A DNA stretch of 64,000 bases from Rossellomorea pakistanensis (GTDB taxonomy: Bacteria; Bacillota; Bacilli; Bacillales; Bacillaceae_B): the NCBI RefSeq assembly GCF_016908495.1, contig NZ_JAFBDZ010000003.1:372001-436000 (forward strand). The letters run 5' to 3'. Numbering within the stretch: position 1 is the stretch's first letter; every line of letters begins with the position of its first letter. The position numbers and the translations under genes are program-made. The notes under the pieces were generated by a model, which was given only the letters and a program-made list of their open reading frames with translations, made no database searches and was not told the DNA's origin. This document shows positions 55,634-64,000 of this stretch, piece after piece.

Positions 55634-55808
55634 TATACAAATATTAATTTGTGACTCAATTGATGAGGCAATAAACCTTGTTAAAAACGACCCATTTATT
55701 AAAGAGCGTTATTATGCTACCTATGAAGTAAATGAGTTAATTGAAGCAAACGAGAATAATAATTGGTTGATAGACATACCTCAAACTAAAGCAAATTTAA
55801 CTGATTAA
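55634..55808 (+). pseudogene. C-terminal remnant of a YciI-like protein
   Basis: The frame encodes ILICDSIDEAINLVKNDPFI followed by a YATYEVNEL segment, which resembles the last half of YciI-type dimeric alpha/beta-barrel proteins (typical S-x-EEA-x-x-LV-x-x-DPF). The N-terminal half and any start are missing; the frame upstream is only the bshC 3' end. So a gene fragment fused to the end of bshC by deletion, most likely not expressed as such. Confidence 0.6.
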
Positions 55809-55864
55809 AATAAGTTATTTTTGAACTAATGATGCGTTAGTTATATAAAATATATAGATAAATG

Positions 55865-55897
55865 AAAAAACGCTTGGATTTTAATCCAAGCGTTTTT
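55865..55897 (+). terminator. Terminator downstream of bshC
   Basis: AAAAACGCTTGGAT pairs with ATCCAAGCGTTTTT around TTTA. Strong. The remaining 330 bases to mraZ are AT-rich; I see no clear promoter or other element there. Confidence 0.9.
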
Positions 55898-56230
55898 GTA
55901 TGTTATTTAGTGTGTTAATACTGATGTGTTTTGGTAAGAACTTCTATCTGTTAGTGTACATTTTCTACGTTATCTGAACTGCTTATCATTTTTTATTTTG
56001 TCTTTCCCCTACAATATGCCCTCTTTTCCTTTAATAAATGAGTTTCTCTGCTAGAACCTGATAAATTTCATGGTTTTCTATTTCTTTTACCACAAATTAT
56101 ATGTAGTAAATTGTTTTATAAAAATTCTGAAAAAATAAAGGGATTAATTGGTTTATAAAGAATAGTAAATTTAAGTGGAGAAAAGTGGGGGGATGTGGTA
56201 CATTTGTGTTAGAAAGTGGGGGTAATGGAT

Positions 56231-56662
56231 ATGTTCATGGGTGAATATCAACATAACATTGATAATAAAGGTCGTTTGATTGTCCCTGCGAAATTCAGAG
56301 AACACTTGGGTGAAGCCTTTGTTCTCACTCGAGGACTCGATCAATGTTTATTTGGTTACCCTGTCAATGAATGGAAATCCGTTGAAGAGAAATTGAAAGC
56401 TCTCCCACTAACCAAAAAAGATGCCCGAGCCTTTACGCGTTTCTTTTTTTCAGGAGCTTCAGAATGTGAACTGGACAAGACAGGAAGGGTGAACATTCCT
56501 TCTACATTAGTTGATTATGCTGCTTTAGAGAAAGAGTGTGTCATTATTGGAGTTTCCAATCGAATTGAGATTTGGAGTAAAACTTTATGGGAAGACTATT
56601 TCTCACAATCAGAAGATTCTTTTTCTGAAATCGCAGAGAATATGATAGGATTCGACATTTAG
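56231..56662 (+). CDS. mraZ: Transcriptional regulator MraZ
   Basis: A 143-residue protein of two SpoVT/AbrB-like halves with [13 protein letters not shown] (about 11-23) and [12 protein letters not shown] (about 87-98). MraZ binds repeats before its own gene and represses the dcw cluster in several bacteria. ATG 56231 gives MFMGEYQHN as in the family; GTGGGGG lies upstream, and two further in-frame ATGs (56216+9, 56225) precede it. First gene of the cluster. Confidence 0.93.
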   Translation: MFMGEYQHNIDNKGRLIVPAKFREHLGEAFVLTRGLDQCLFGYPVNEWKSVEEKLKALPLTKKDARAFTRFFFSGASECELDKTGRVNIPSTLVDYAALEKECVIIGVSNRIEIWSKTLWEDYFSQSEDSFSEIAENMIGFDI

Positions 56663-56695
56663 CAAAATGTTCGATTGGAAAGGTGAATATCAAAA

Positions 56696-57628
56696 ATGTT
56701 TAAACATACAACCGTATTATTGAAAGAAACCGTTGATGGACTCAATATCAAGAAAGATGGAGTGTATGTCGACTGCACACTTGGTGGTGCAGGGCACAGT
56801 GAATACTTAATTTCTCAATTGTCTTCAGAAGGGAAGCTCTATTGCTTTGATCAAGATGTAACAGCAATTGAAAACGCTAAGAAGAAACTCGAGAAGTATG
56901 AAGGCCAAGTAGAGTTTATTCAGTCCAATTTTCGTTACATACAGGAAGAACTTCGTAAATTAAGAGTTCCCTTCGTTGACGGAATACTCTACGATTTAGG
57001 GGTTTCATCGCCACAGTTGGATACACCAGAAAGAGGTTTTAGTTACCATCATGATGCACCACTCGATATGAGAATGGACCTTGAAGGAGATATTAGTGCA
57101 TATCATGTTGTGAATCATTGGTCGTATGAGGATTTGGTAAGAATATTTTTTAAGTATGGGGAAGAAAAGTTCTCGAAACAAATTGCTAGAAAAATTGAAA
57201 CAGCCCGTGAAGTTAAAGCAATTGAAACTACAGGAGAATTAGTTGAACTTATAAAAGATGGAATTCCGGCACCAGCTAGAAGAAAAGGTGGACATCCTGC
57301 TAAGAGGGTTTTTCAAGCGATTCGAATTGCGGTCAATGATGAGCTGCATGCATTTGAAGATTCACTTAATCAAGCTATTGAGATTTTACAGCCTAAAGGG
57401 AGAATCAGTGTCATTACTTTTCACTCTTTAGAGGATAGAATTTGTAAAACCATCTTCAAGGAAAAATCAACAGGTCCAGAGCTTCCACCGGGATTACCCA
57501 TTATCCCTGAAGGCTATGAGCCTATCTTAAAACAAATTACTAGAAAACCAATCGTTCCTTCTGAGGAAGAATTGGAAGAAAATAATCGTTCTCGATCTGC
57601 AAAGCTTCGAATTGCAGAGAAAATATAA
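56696..57628 (+). CDS. rsmH: 16S rRNA (cytosine1402-N4)-methyltransferase RsmH
   Basis: A 310-residue methyltransferase (MraW): [13 protein letters not shown] is the SAM loop, [13 protein letters not shown] and the catalytic-region [14 protein letters not shown] follow. It methylates C1402 in the ribosomal P site. GAAAGGTGA precedes ATG 56696. In operon with mraZ and ftsL. Confidence 0.96.
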   Translation: MFKHTTVLLKETVDGLNIKKDGVYVDCTLGGAGHSEYLISQLSSEGKLYCFDQDVTAIENAKKKLEKYEGQVEFIQSNFRYIQEELRKLRVPFVDGILYDLGVSSPQLDTPERGFSYHHDAPLDMRMDLEGDISAYHVVNHWSYEDLVRIFFKYGEEKFSKQIARKIETAREVKAIETTGELVELIKDGIPAPARRKGGHPAKRVFQAIRIAVNDELHAFEDSLNQAIEILQPKGRISVITFHSLEDRICKTIFKEKSTGPELPPGLPIIPEGYEPILKQITRKPIVPSEEELEENNRSRSAKLRIAEKI

Positions 57629-57650
57629 ATAGTTCTAGGGAGGGAGAGAA

Positions 57651-58013
57651 ATGAGTAATTTAGCACAGAAGCATCATTATCAAATTGAACCAGAGAGAAA
57701 GAATAGTCCGAAAACAGCTCCTGTACGAGAGGAAAAGCGATCTTTAATCACACTAGGCGAGAAAATATTACTTGTAATATTTACAGTTGTTTTTTGTTTT
57801 TTGGCCGTTAAAATTGTTTCTACCCAAGCGGCTATTTATGACGTCAATAAAGATATCCAAACCGTTGAAACAACAATAGAAAAACAGCATAAATCAAATA
57901 AAAATTTAGAACTGGAAGTAAGTGAATTAAGCACATATGAACGCATTTTGAAAAAGGCAAAAGAGTTAGGGCTAGACTTGAAAGAACAAAATGTGAAGGT
58001 TGTGCAAGACTAA
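57651..58013 (+). CDS. ftsL: Cell division protein FtsL
   Basis: A 120-residue bitopic protein: cytoplasmic N-terminus (1-36), one membrane helix (about 37-57) and an extracellular coiled coil (about 65-105). FtsL forms a complex with DivIC and DivIB/FtsQ that recruits and activates the septal synthase. GGGAGGGAG precedes ATG 57651. The stop overlaps the pbpB start (TAATG). Confidence 0.93.
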   Translation: MSNLAQKHHYQIEPERKNSPKTAPVREEKRSLITLGEKILLVIFTVVFCFLAVKIVSTQAAIYDVNKDIQTVETTIEKQHKSNKNLELEVSELSTYERILKKAKELGLDLKEQNVKVVQD

Positions 58014-60226
58014 TGAATAGAAAAAGACCTGGAATGAATATTGGGGCAGCCATCCTATTTGGAATCTTTGGCTTGCTCTTTTTTGTATTAATTGTAAGGA
58101 TCATTACAATTCAAGTAACTGGTGAAGCGGAAGGAAGAGCTGTGGCTGCAGAGGCGGCAAAGAAGTATATAAAAACGGGTGTTTTAGAAGCAAAAAGAGG
58201 AACGATTTTTGATAGTAATGGGGACCCGATAGCAGAAGATACAGCATCGTTTTCACTAGTTGCGATCCTGAGTCCTACGGTAACAAGTGATCCTGATGAA
58301 CCAAAGCATGTTGTCAATCCAAAGGAAACAGCTAAAAAGCTTTCAAAGCATATCGATATGAGTGAAAGTGAAATTTATGAACAGTTAACCCCTGAGAAAG
58401 AACCTTTTCAAGTAGAATTTGGAATTGCCGGTCGGGATATTTCACAACAAGTCAAGAAAGCGATTGAAAAAGAAGATCTTCCTGGTATTACTTTTATCAA
58501 AGAATCAAAACGATTCTATCCAAATGGTGTCTTCTCCTCCCATTTAATTGGTTTTGCACAAAAAAAGATGCTGGAGAATGGCGACTCTGTTACAAATGGA
58601 ATGATGGGAATTGAGAAGAGTTTTAATGATATCCTGCAGGGGGAAGATGGAAAATTACAATATAAAAGTGATGTTTGGGGGTATATTCTTCCAAATGCCG
58701 AAGAGCACGTGACACCTCCAAAGGATGGAAATAATATTCATTTGACAATAGATAAAAAAATTCAAACATTTCTTGAGGATGCTCTAAGCAGTGTAGAAAA
58801 ACAATATAAACCTAAAAAGATGATTGCCGTCGTAGCCGATCCGAAAACAGGTAAAATTCTTGCGATGGGACAGAGACCCACTTTTCATCCAGATACTAGG
58901 GAAGGGTTAGATGAAAACTGGCATAATGAAATTGTAGAAACAACATATGAGCCAGGGTCAACATTTAAGACCTTTTCTCTAGCTGCTGCTGTTGAGGAAG
59001 GTGTATTTAACCCTAACGCAACCTATAAATCTGGAGCGTACAAAGTAGAAAATGTTCCACACCCCATTCGAGACTGGAATAATGGTAATGGGTGGGGAAC
59101 GATTAGCTATTTAGAAGGTGTCCAGCGATCCTCAAATGTTTTATTTGCAGACTTGTTAGAGAGTATAGGACAAGAACGATTTAAAGATTACTTAGATGCC
59201 TTTCATTTTGGTAAGAAAACAAATGTTGGATTACCAAATGAAGCAAGTGGGAATGTTCTTTACAATTATCCGATTGAAAGGATCACGACCATATTTGGTC
59301 AGGGAACCACTGTTACTGCCCTACAGATGATTCAAGCAGAGACAGCGATTGCAAATGACGGTAAAATGATGAGGCCATATGTGATCTCTAAAATCGTTGA
59401 TCCGAATAAAGATAAAATAGTTAAGGAAACAAAACCTGAGGTAGTCGGGAATCCTATTTCGAAAGAGACGGCTAAAAAAGTAAGAGAGTATTTAGCTTCG
59501 ACTGTTACTTCAGAGCATGGTACAGGTCAACCTTTTGCGATTGATGGTTATGATGTAGCTGGTAAGTCAGGAACCGCACAGATCCCAGACCCTGATGGAG
59601 GCGGATATTTATCTAGTGGGAAGGATGGGTATTTGTTCTCCTTCCTCGGGATGGCACCTGCGGATGATCCACAGCTGATAGTATATGTGGCCATCGAGCA
59701 ACCAGAGCTAAAACCAACAGAAATCGGTTCTGACCCTGTTTCGAAAGTGTTTAACCCTGTTATGCAAAACAGTTTAAAATACTTAAATATTAAACCTGAC
59801 GAAAACATTGGGCTAAAGAAAATCAAAGTACCAGATGTTTCAGGTGAAAGTATTCAGAATGCTAAAGCGAAATTAAAGGAGCTAGGACTAAAACCGATTG
59901 TATTAGGAAAAGGGACTAGAGTAGAGAAACAAAGTCCCTTAACTGAGGAAATGGTCTTGGCAGGTGAAAGAATCATTTTGAAGACAGACGGTGACGTGAC
60001 GGTTCCTGATATGAAGGGCTGGTCTGTTAGAGATGTTTTAAAAGTTTCAAATGTAGCGGATCTTAAGTTGAATATGGTTGGAAGTGGATATGTTGTGAGT
60101 CAAAATGTAAAGCCTAACTCGCCATTTCAAAAAGGAGAACCTCTAGTCGTAAACTTTCAGACACCTAAAGAGCAATTAAATAAGGAAGTAGAAGAAAGCG
60201 GGGGAGAGGAACAACCGCTGAATTGA
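58013..60226 (+). CDS. pbpB: Penicillin-binding protein 2B, septal transpeptidase
   Basis: A 737-residue class B PBP: membrane anchor (about 12-32), pedestal domain, transpeptidase with S316-TFK319, SSN and KSGTAQ, and two C-terminal PASTA domains (about 605-720). It cross-links septal peptidoglycan together with FtsW. ATG overlaps the ftsL stop. A terminator separates it from spoVD. Confidence 0.95.
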   Translation: MNRKRPGMNIGAAILFGIFGLLFFVLIVRIITIQVTGEAEGRAVAAEAAKKYIKTGVLEAKRGTIFDSNGDPIAEDTASFSLVAILSPTVTSDPDEPKHVVNPKETAKKLSKHIDMSESEIYEQLTPEKEPFQVEFGIAGRDISQQVKKAIEKEDLPGITFIKESKRFYPNGVFSSHLIGFAQKKMLENGDSVTNGMMGIEKSFNDILQGEDGKLQYKSDVWGYILPNAEEHVTPPKDGNNIHLTIDKKIQTFLEDALSSVEKQYKPKKMIAVVADPKTGKILAMGQRPTFHPDTREGLDENWHNEIVETTYEPGSTFKTFSLAAAVEEGVFNPNATYKSGAYKVENVPHPIRDWNNGNGWGTISYLEGVQRSSNVLFADLLESIGQERFKDYLDAFHFGKKTNVGLPNEASGNVLYNYPIERITTIFGQGTTVTALQMIQAETAIANDGKMMRPYVISKIVDPNKDKIVKETKPEVVGNPISKETAKKVREYLASTVTSEHGTGQPFAIDGYDVAGKSGTAQIPDPDGGGYLSSGKDGYLFSFLGMAPADDPQLIVYVAIEQPELKPTEIGSDPVSKVFNPVMQNSLKYLNIKPDENIGLKKIKVPDVSGESIQNAKAKLKELGLKPIVLGKGTRVEKQSPLTEEMVLAGERIILKTDGDVTVPDMKGWSVRDVLKVSNVADLKLNMVGSGYVVSQNVKPNSPFQKGEPLVVNFQTPKEQLNKEVEESGGEEQPLN

Positions 60227-60254
60227 TGATAGGGTTAGAAAAAGAGTAGTAAAT

Positions 60255-60298
60255 ATAGACTCTTCGTCTTATTTTAGTAGACGAAGAGTCTATTTTTT
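60255..60298 (+). terminator. Terminator after pbpB
   Basis: ATAGACTCTTCGTC pairs with GACGAAGAGTCTAT over an 11-base loop and ends TTTTT. It separates vegetative pbpB from sporulation gene spoVD. Confidence 0.9.
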
Positions 60299-60387
60299 AG
60301 CGTGTTTTTCAAGCTTTTTTTAGGAGGAATTGTAAACGAAATTCCATTAATAAAAGAGCTTTATCCCTTATAAAATCCTTTTCTATC

Positions 60388-60414
60388 ATACTCGTAACGG
60401 TACAAGCATATACT
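60388..60414 (+). promoter_or_regulatory. Sigma-E-type promoter for spoVD
   Basis: ATA (60388-60390), 16 bases, CATATACT (60407-60414) fits the sigma-E pattern ATA-N16-CATACANT with one mismatch in the -10. It lies 31 bases before the spoVD start. B. subtilis spoVD is sigma-E dependent. Confidence 0.7.
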
Positions 60415-60445
60415 TGAACGAGCTATAAAAGGGGAGGATTCTAAG

Positions 60446-62362
60446 TTGAAACGGGTATCTAATGTAACGGTTAGAAAACGACTAGCGATCACTTTAATGG
60501 TAGGAGTCCTTATTTTTACAATAATTGATATTCGACTTGGGTATGTTCAATTTTTTTTAGGGGACATGCTAACTGGACTAGCAAAGGATTCCTGGAGTAG
60601 GAATATTCCATTTGAACCGGAAAGAGGAAAAATTCTTGACCGTAATGGTGTTGAACTTGCGACAAATCAAAGTGCGCCAACCGTCTTTGTTATGCCAAGG
60701 CAGATTGATGATCCAAGGGAAACATCGGAGAAACTCGCAGCAGTTCTTAATATTTCAGTTGAAAAGGTCTATAAATATGTGACCAAACAAAGTTCATTAG
60801 TCATAATAAAAGAAGCACGTAAAATATCATATGATAAAGCAAAGGAAATAAAGGACTTAAATTTGAAAGGTGTTTATATTGGTGAGGATTCTAAGAGATA
60901 TTATCCGTTCGGAAGCTATCTTTCACATGTACTGGGGTTCGCAGGTATAGATAACCAGGGGCTAATGGGACTTGAACTATATTATGATAAAGAACTAAGT
61001 GGTGACAAAGGTTCTGTGAAATTTTATTCTGATGCTAAAGGGAAGCGGATGCCGGATATGGCAGATGATTATCAACCCCCAGTGGATGGTCTCGATCTTA
61101 CATTAACTATTGATACGAAAGTTCAAACCATTATTGAGAGAGAGTTGGATATCGCTCAGGAAACATACAATCCTGATGGACTTATTGCCATCGCAATGGA
61201 TCCTGACACTGGTGAAATATTAGCGATGTCAAGTCGACCGACTTTTGATCCGGAAAATTTCCGAAATGTTCCACAAGAAATTTATAATCGAAACCTGCCG
61301 ATATGGAGCACATATGAGCCGGGATCAACCTTTAAGATTATTACACTGGCAGCTGCTTTAGAAGAAAATAAAGTAAATTTAAAAGAAGATACATTCCATG
61401 ATCCGGGACATATAGAAGTATCAGGTTCTACCTTGCACTGTTGGAAAAGGGGAGGACATGGTTCACAGACATTTTTAGAGGTCGTTCAAAATTCCTGTAA
61501 CCCTGGGTTTGTCGAACTTGGTGAAAGATTAGGAAAAGAGACTTTATTTAATTATATAGAAGACTTTGGCTTTGGAAAAAAAACGGGTATTGACCTTCAA
61601 GGTGAAGGAAAAGGGATCTTATTCAATTTAGATCGAGTGGGACCAGTTGAACTTGCTACTACTGCTTTTGGTCAAGGGGTATCTGTAACGCCGATTCAAC
61701 AGGTGGCAGCAGTCTCTGCAGCTATAAACGGTGGGACGTTATACCAGCCATACGTTGCAAAAGAATTAGTAGACCCAAAAACTGGAGAAGTGGTTATGCG
61801 TAATACACCAGCTGCAAAAAAACAGGTGATTTCAGAAGAAACATCAAAGGAGATCAGATATGCCTTAGAAAGTGTTGTCGCACAAGGAACAGGAAAAGGA
61901 GCTTTTGTTGAAGGGTATCGTGTTGGTGGTAAGACAGGTACAGCACAAAAAGTAAAAGATGGGAAATATTTAGAAAACAATCATATCGTTTCTTTTCTAG
62001 GATTCGCCCCTGCTGATGATCCAGAGATTGTCGTTTATTTAGCCGTAGATAATCCAAAGGGAACAGTTCAGTTTGGAGGAGTTGTTGCAGCTCCAATAGT
62101 GGGGAACATTATTGAGGATAGTCTAGGAGCCCTTGGGGTAGAAAAGCGAAAAAATCAAATTGAGAAAAAAACAACATGGAGTGATACACCAGTCGTGAAG
62201 ACCCCTGATTTAATTGGGCTCTCAAGAAAAGAACTTCAAAAACAGCTAGTAAACCTCAAGTTAGATGTAAGTGGTGAAGGTAATAAAGTGGTTAGTCAGG
62301 CTCCAGATCCAGGTATGAAAATTGAGGAAGGGTCAACGATTCGAGTCTTAATGGGCGAATAA
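60446..62362 (+). CDS. spoVD: Stage V sporulation protein D (class B PBP)
   Basis: A 638-residue PBP: membrane anchor (about 13-34), dimerisation domain, transpeptidase with S294-TFK297, SCN and KTGTAQK, and one PASTA domain at the C-terminus. It cross-links spore cortex peptidoglycan in the mother cell with the SEDS partner SpoVE. Ser294 is the same number as in B. subtilis. Start TTG 60446 after GGGGAGGATTCTAAG. Preceded by a sigma-E-type promoter. Confidence 0.95.
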   Translation: MKRVSNVTVRKRLAITLMVGVLIFTIIDIRLGYVQFFLGDMLTGLAKDSWSRNIPFEPERGKILDRNGVELATNQSAPTVFVMPRQIDDPRETSEKLAAVLNISVEKVYKYVTKQSSLVIIKEARKISYDKAKEIKDLNLKGVYIGEDSKRYYPFGSYLSHVLGFAGIDNQGLMGLELYYDKELSGDKGSVKFYSDAKGKRMPDMADDYQPPVDGLDLTLTIDTKVQTIIERELDIAQETYNPDGLIAIAMDPDTGEILAMSSRPTFDPENFRNVPQEIYNRNLPIWSTYEPGSTFKIITLAAALEENKVNLKEDTFHDPGHIEVSGSTLHCWKRGGHGSQTFLEVVQNSCNPGFVELGERLGKETLFNYIEDFGFGKKTGIDLQGEGKGILFNLDRVGPVELATTAFGQGVSVTPIQQVAAVSAAINGGTLYQPYVAKELVDPKTGEVVMRNTPAAKKQVISEETSKEIRYALESVVAQGTGKGAFVEGYRVGGKTGTAQKVKDGKYLENNHIVSFLGFAPADDPEIVVYLAVDNPKGTVQFGGVVAAPIVGNIIEDSLGALGVEKRKNQIEKKTTWSDTPVVKTPDLIGLSRKELQKQLVNLKLDVSGEGNKVVSQAPDPGMKIEEGSTIRVLMGE

Positions 62363-62420
62363 AGTGTTCATTTTTTCATAAAAAGACAGAAATTATTAGT
62401 AGAACTCACATATATATCTA

Positions 62421-62452
62421 GTAAGGGCTGGCTTACTGAGTCAGTCCCTCTC
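62421..62452 (+). terminator. Possible terminator after spoVD
   Basis: AAGGGCTGGCT pairs imperfectly with GAGTCAGTCCCT; tail CTCCCCTTATTTTATT is a weak U-tract. The rest of the 346-base gap to murE is AT-rich with no feature I can support. Confidence 0.5.
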
Positions 62453-62708
62453 CCCTTATTTTATTATGTTTTGTATATTTCCTAAAAACGAAATTCATGT
62501 AAACCTATTTTATGTGGATCGTGAGTGGCGATGAGATAAGGTGTATTACTTTAAAATGTCTTTTAGACCTATCTAAATAAATACCCTTCACAAAAAAATT
62601 GTATTATATTTTTTTTAAATAGAAATTAAAGTTAAAAGGTTAATAGCGTTTATGAATATTTTTATGTAAAATAATAAAAGGTTGCTTACATACATGAGGA
62701 GTGAAAAC

Positions 62709-64000
62709 ATGAAATTGCAAACTTTGCTAGAGGTATTGCCGTTTTACACCGTTCAAGGGAAAGGAAACCCTGATATTACAGATTTAAAAAATCATCATGA
62801 GAAGGTTACGAGTGGTGATTTATTTATTTGTATTAAAGGTTCCGATGTAGACAGTCATACATTAGCAAAGGAAGCAGAACAACGAGGAGCAGTTGCTGTC
62901 TTATCTGAAGTTCCTTTAAATTTAGGAATACCAGTTGTAATGGTACATGATACGAGAAGAGCTATGGCGATTCTTTCAGATTATTTCTATAATCAACCTT
63001 CACGTGACCTTTTGCTCATAGGTGTTACAGGAACGAATGGCAAGACGACTACAACACACATAATTGAGACGGTTCTTAATAGCGCCGGGAGGAAGACAGG
63101 GGCAATCGGTACTTTATATGTTAAAACTGGAGATGAAATCGAGGAAAGTAAAAATACAACACCAGATAGTTTAACTTTACAGCAAACATTTAGTAAATTT
63201 ATTGAAAAAGGTATTGATTCAGCTGTAATGGAAGTTTCTTCACATGCACTTTATCAAGGAAGGGTGCACGGTTGTGATTATGATATTGCTGTATTTACGA
63301 ACCTTACACAAGATCATCTCGATTATCATTCTTCGATGGAAGAATACCGTAGTGCAAAAGGCTTATTGTTTTCACAGTTAGGGAATACTTATAGCAAAGG
63401 ATCACCAAAGTATGCCATCATTAATATTGACGATCCTTCTGCTGATTATTTTATTTATTCCACTGCATCCCATGTGATCACATATGGCTTAAATCAACAT
63501 GCACATTTCCGTGCGGAGAATTTGATTCTCCAAGCAAATGGAACTCAATTTAAATTAGTTACCCCTTGCGGAGAATATCAAGTGTCTTTAAAGCTTTCAG
63601 GACAATTCAATGTTTATAATACATTAGCTGCAATAGCATCCTCATATGTTGCAGGTATTCCGCTTCCTTCTATTCTTTCTGCAATTGAAGAGATTAAAGG
63701 GGTTAGTGGAAGGTTTGAACTTGTAGATGCAGGCCAGGATTATTCTGTGATCGTGGACTATGCCCACACACCGGATAGTTTAGAAAATGTGTTAAAAACA
63801 ATTAAAACTGTCACAACAGGTAAAATCATTACGGTTGTTGGCTGTGGAGGTAATCGTGATACACTCAAAAGGCCTATAATGGCAAATGTGGCCTGTCGAT
63901 ATAGCCAGAAGGTATTCTTTACTTCTGATAATCCTAGAAACGAAAACCCTAAATTAATTATTGATGATATGCTTATGGGGGTACCAAAAGAAGAGGCAGA
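62709..64000 (+). CDS. murE: UDP-MurNAc-tripeptide synthetase MurE, cut by window edge
   Basis: 430 codons are visible, open to the right edge. The ATP loop GVTGTNGKTTTTH (about residues 103-115), EVSSHAL, FTNLTQDHLDYH and VDYAHTPDSL are Mur-ligase motifs. SDNPRNE is the DNPR signature for meso-diaminopimelate, so the peptidoglycan is of the DAP type usual in Bacillus. GAGGAGTGA precedes ATG 62709. It follows spoVD as in B. subtilis; the missing part is about 65 residues. Confidence 0.95.
   Translation, partial: MKLQTLLEVLPFYTVQGKGNPDITDLKNHHEKVTSGDLFICIKGSDVDSHTLAKEAEQRGAVAVLSEVPLNLGIPVVMVHDTRRAMAILSDYFYNQPSRDLLLIGVTGTNGKTTTTHIIETVLNSAGRKTGAIGTLYVKTGDEIEESKNTTPDSLTLQQTFSKFIEKGIDSAVMEVSSHALYQGRVHGCDYDIAVFTNLTQDHLDYHSSMEEYRSAKGLLFSQLGNTYSKGSPKYAIINIDDPSADYFIYSTASHVITYGLNQHAHFRAENLILQANGTQFKLVTPCGEYQVSLKLSGQFNVYNTLAAIASSYVAGIPLPSILSAIEEIKGVSGRFELVDAGQDYSVIVDYAHTPDSLENVLKTIKTVTTGKIITVVGCGGNRDTLKRPIMANVACRYSQKVFFTSDNPRNENPKLIIDDMLMGVPKEEA

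Noticed and set aside
55596-55808. Complete 70-residue gene after bshC
   Set aside because: The first residues come from the bshC end in another frame; only the later part resembles a protein family, so a remnant is more likely.

Overview
The window is AT-rich, low-GC Gram-positive chromosome. Gene content and order match the Bacillus subtilis segment speA-yktABC-ykzI-ylaFHIJK-glsA2-ylaN-ftsW-pycA-ctaABCDEFG-ylbA..ylbQ-bshC-mraZ-rsmH-ftsL-pbpB-spoVD-murE. Sporulation genes (ylaJ, ylbJ, gerR, spoVD), bshC and the SR1P peptide make this an endospore-forming Bacillaceae. It is not B. subtilis itself: several genes have been added or moved, and the intergenic repeats are of a kind seen in other Bacillus-like genera. 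I cannot name a species.

Layout. 1-1.7 kb: end of a lipoprotein gene, a small membrane protein and a polysaccharide deacetylase lipoprotein. 1.7-2.15 kb: a dual-function RNA locus (SR1/SR1P) with CcpN- and CcpA-like operators, convergent with speA (2.3-3.8 kb). 4-16 kb: a flavin oxidoreductase and the ykt/yla block (yktA, yktB, ykzI, suhB-type phosphatase, ylaF, typA, ylaH-K, glutaminase, ylaN). 16-29.4 kb: ftsW, pyruvate carboxylase and the caa3 cytochrome oxidase locus (ctaA divergent from ctaBCDEF, then ctaG and a CtaM/YozB-type gene). 29.5-48.3 kb: the ylb block with extra genes (acetyltransferase, AI-2E-type transporter, thioesterase, lipoprotein, crotonase). 48.6-51.8 kb: a biotin-dependent acyl-CoA carboxylase operon whose last gene carries a frameshift. 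52.3-55.8 kb: panE, DUF3397, bshC and a gene remnant. 56.2-64 kb: the division and cell-wall (dcw) cluster, cut off inside murE.

How the genes work together. pycA and the cta genes link glycolysis, the TCA cycle and respiration; CtaA and CtaB make heme A, CtaC-F form the oxidase, and CtaG and the CtaM-like protein help assemble it. SR1P and the cre-like sites near SR1, ctaB and accC place several loci under carbon control. coaD and panE serve CoA synthesis, and bshC makes bacillithiol. mraZ to murE with ftsW and pbpB is the septal peptidoglycan machinery; spoVD is its sporulation counterpart and has a good sigma-E promoter.

The window is core chromosome. I see no prophage, transposase, CRISPR, rRNA, tRNA or defence island. 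The least explained material is non-coding: three families of intergenic repeats, one always present as a tandem pair with compensatory changes in its stem. Other points of interest are a probable CTG start for ylbC, a frameshift exactly at an A-AAA-AAC heptamer in the carboxylase gene, a 50-bp perfect palindrome holding both stop codons of pycA and ctaA, and a possible 49-residue gene antisense to the ylbG-rsmD gap.
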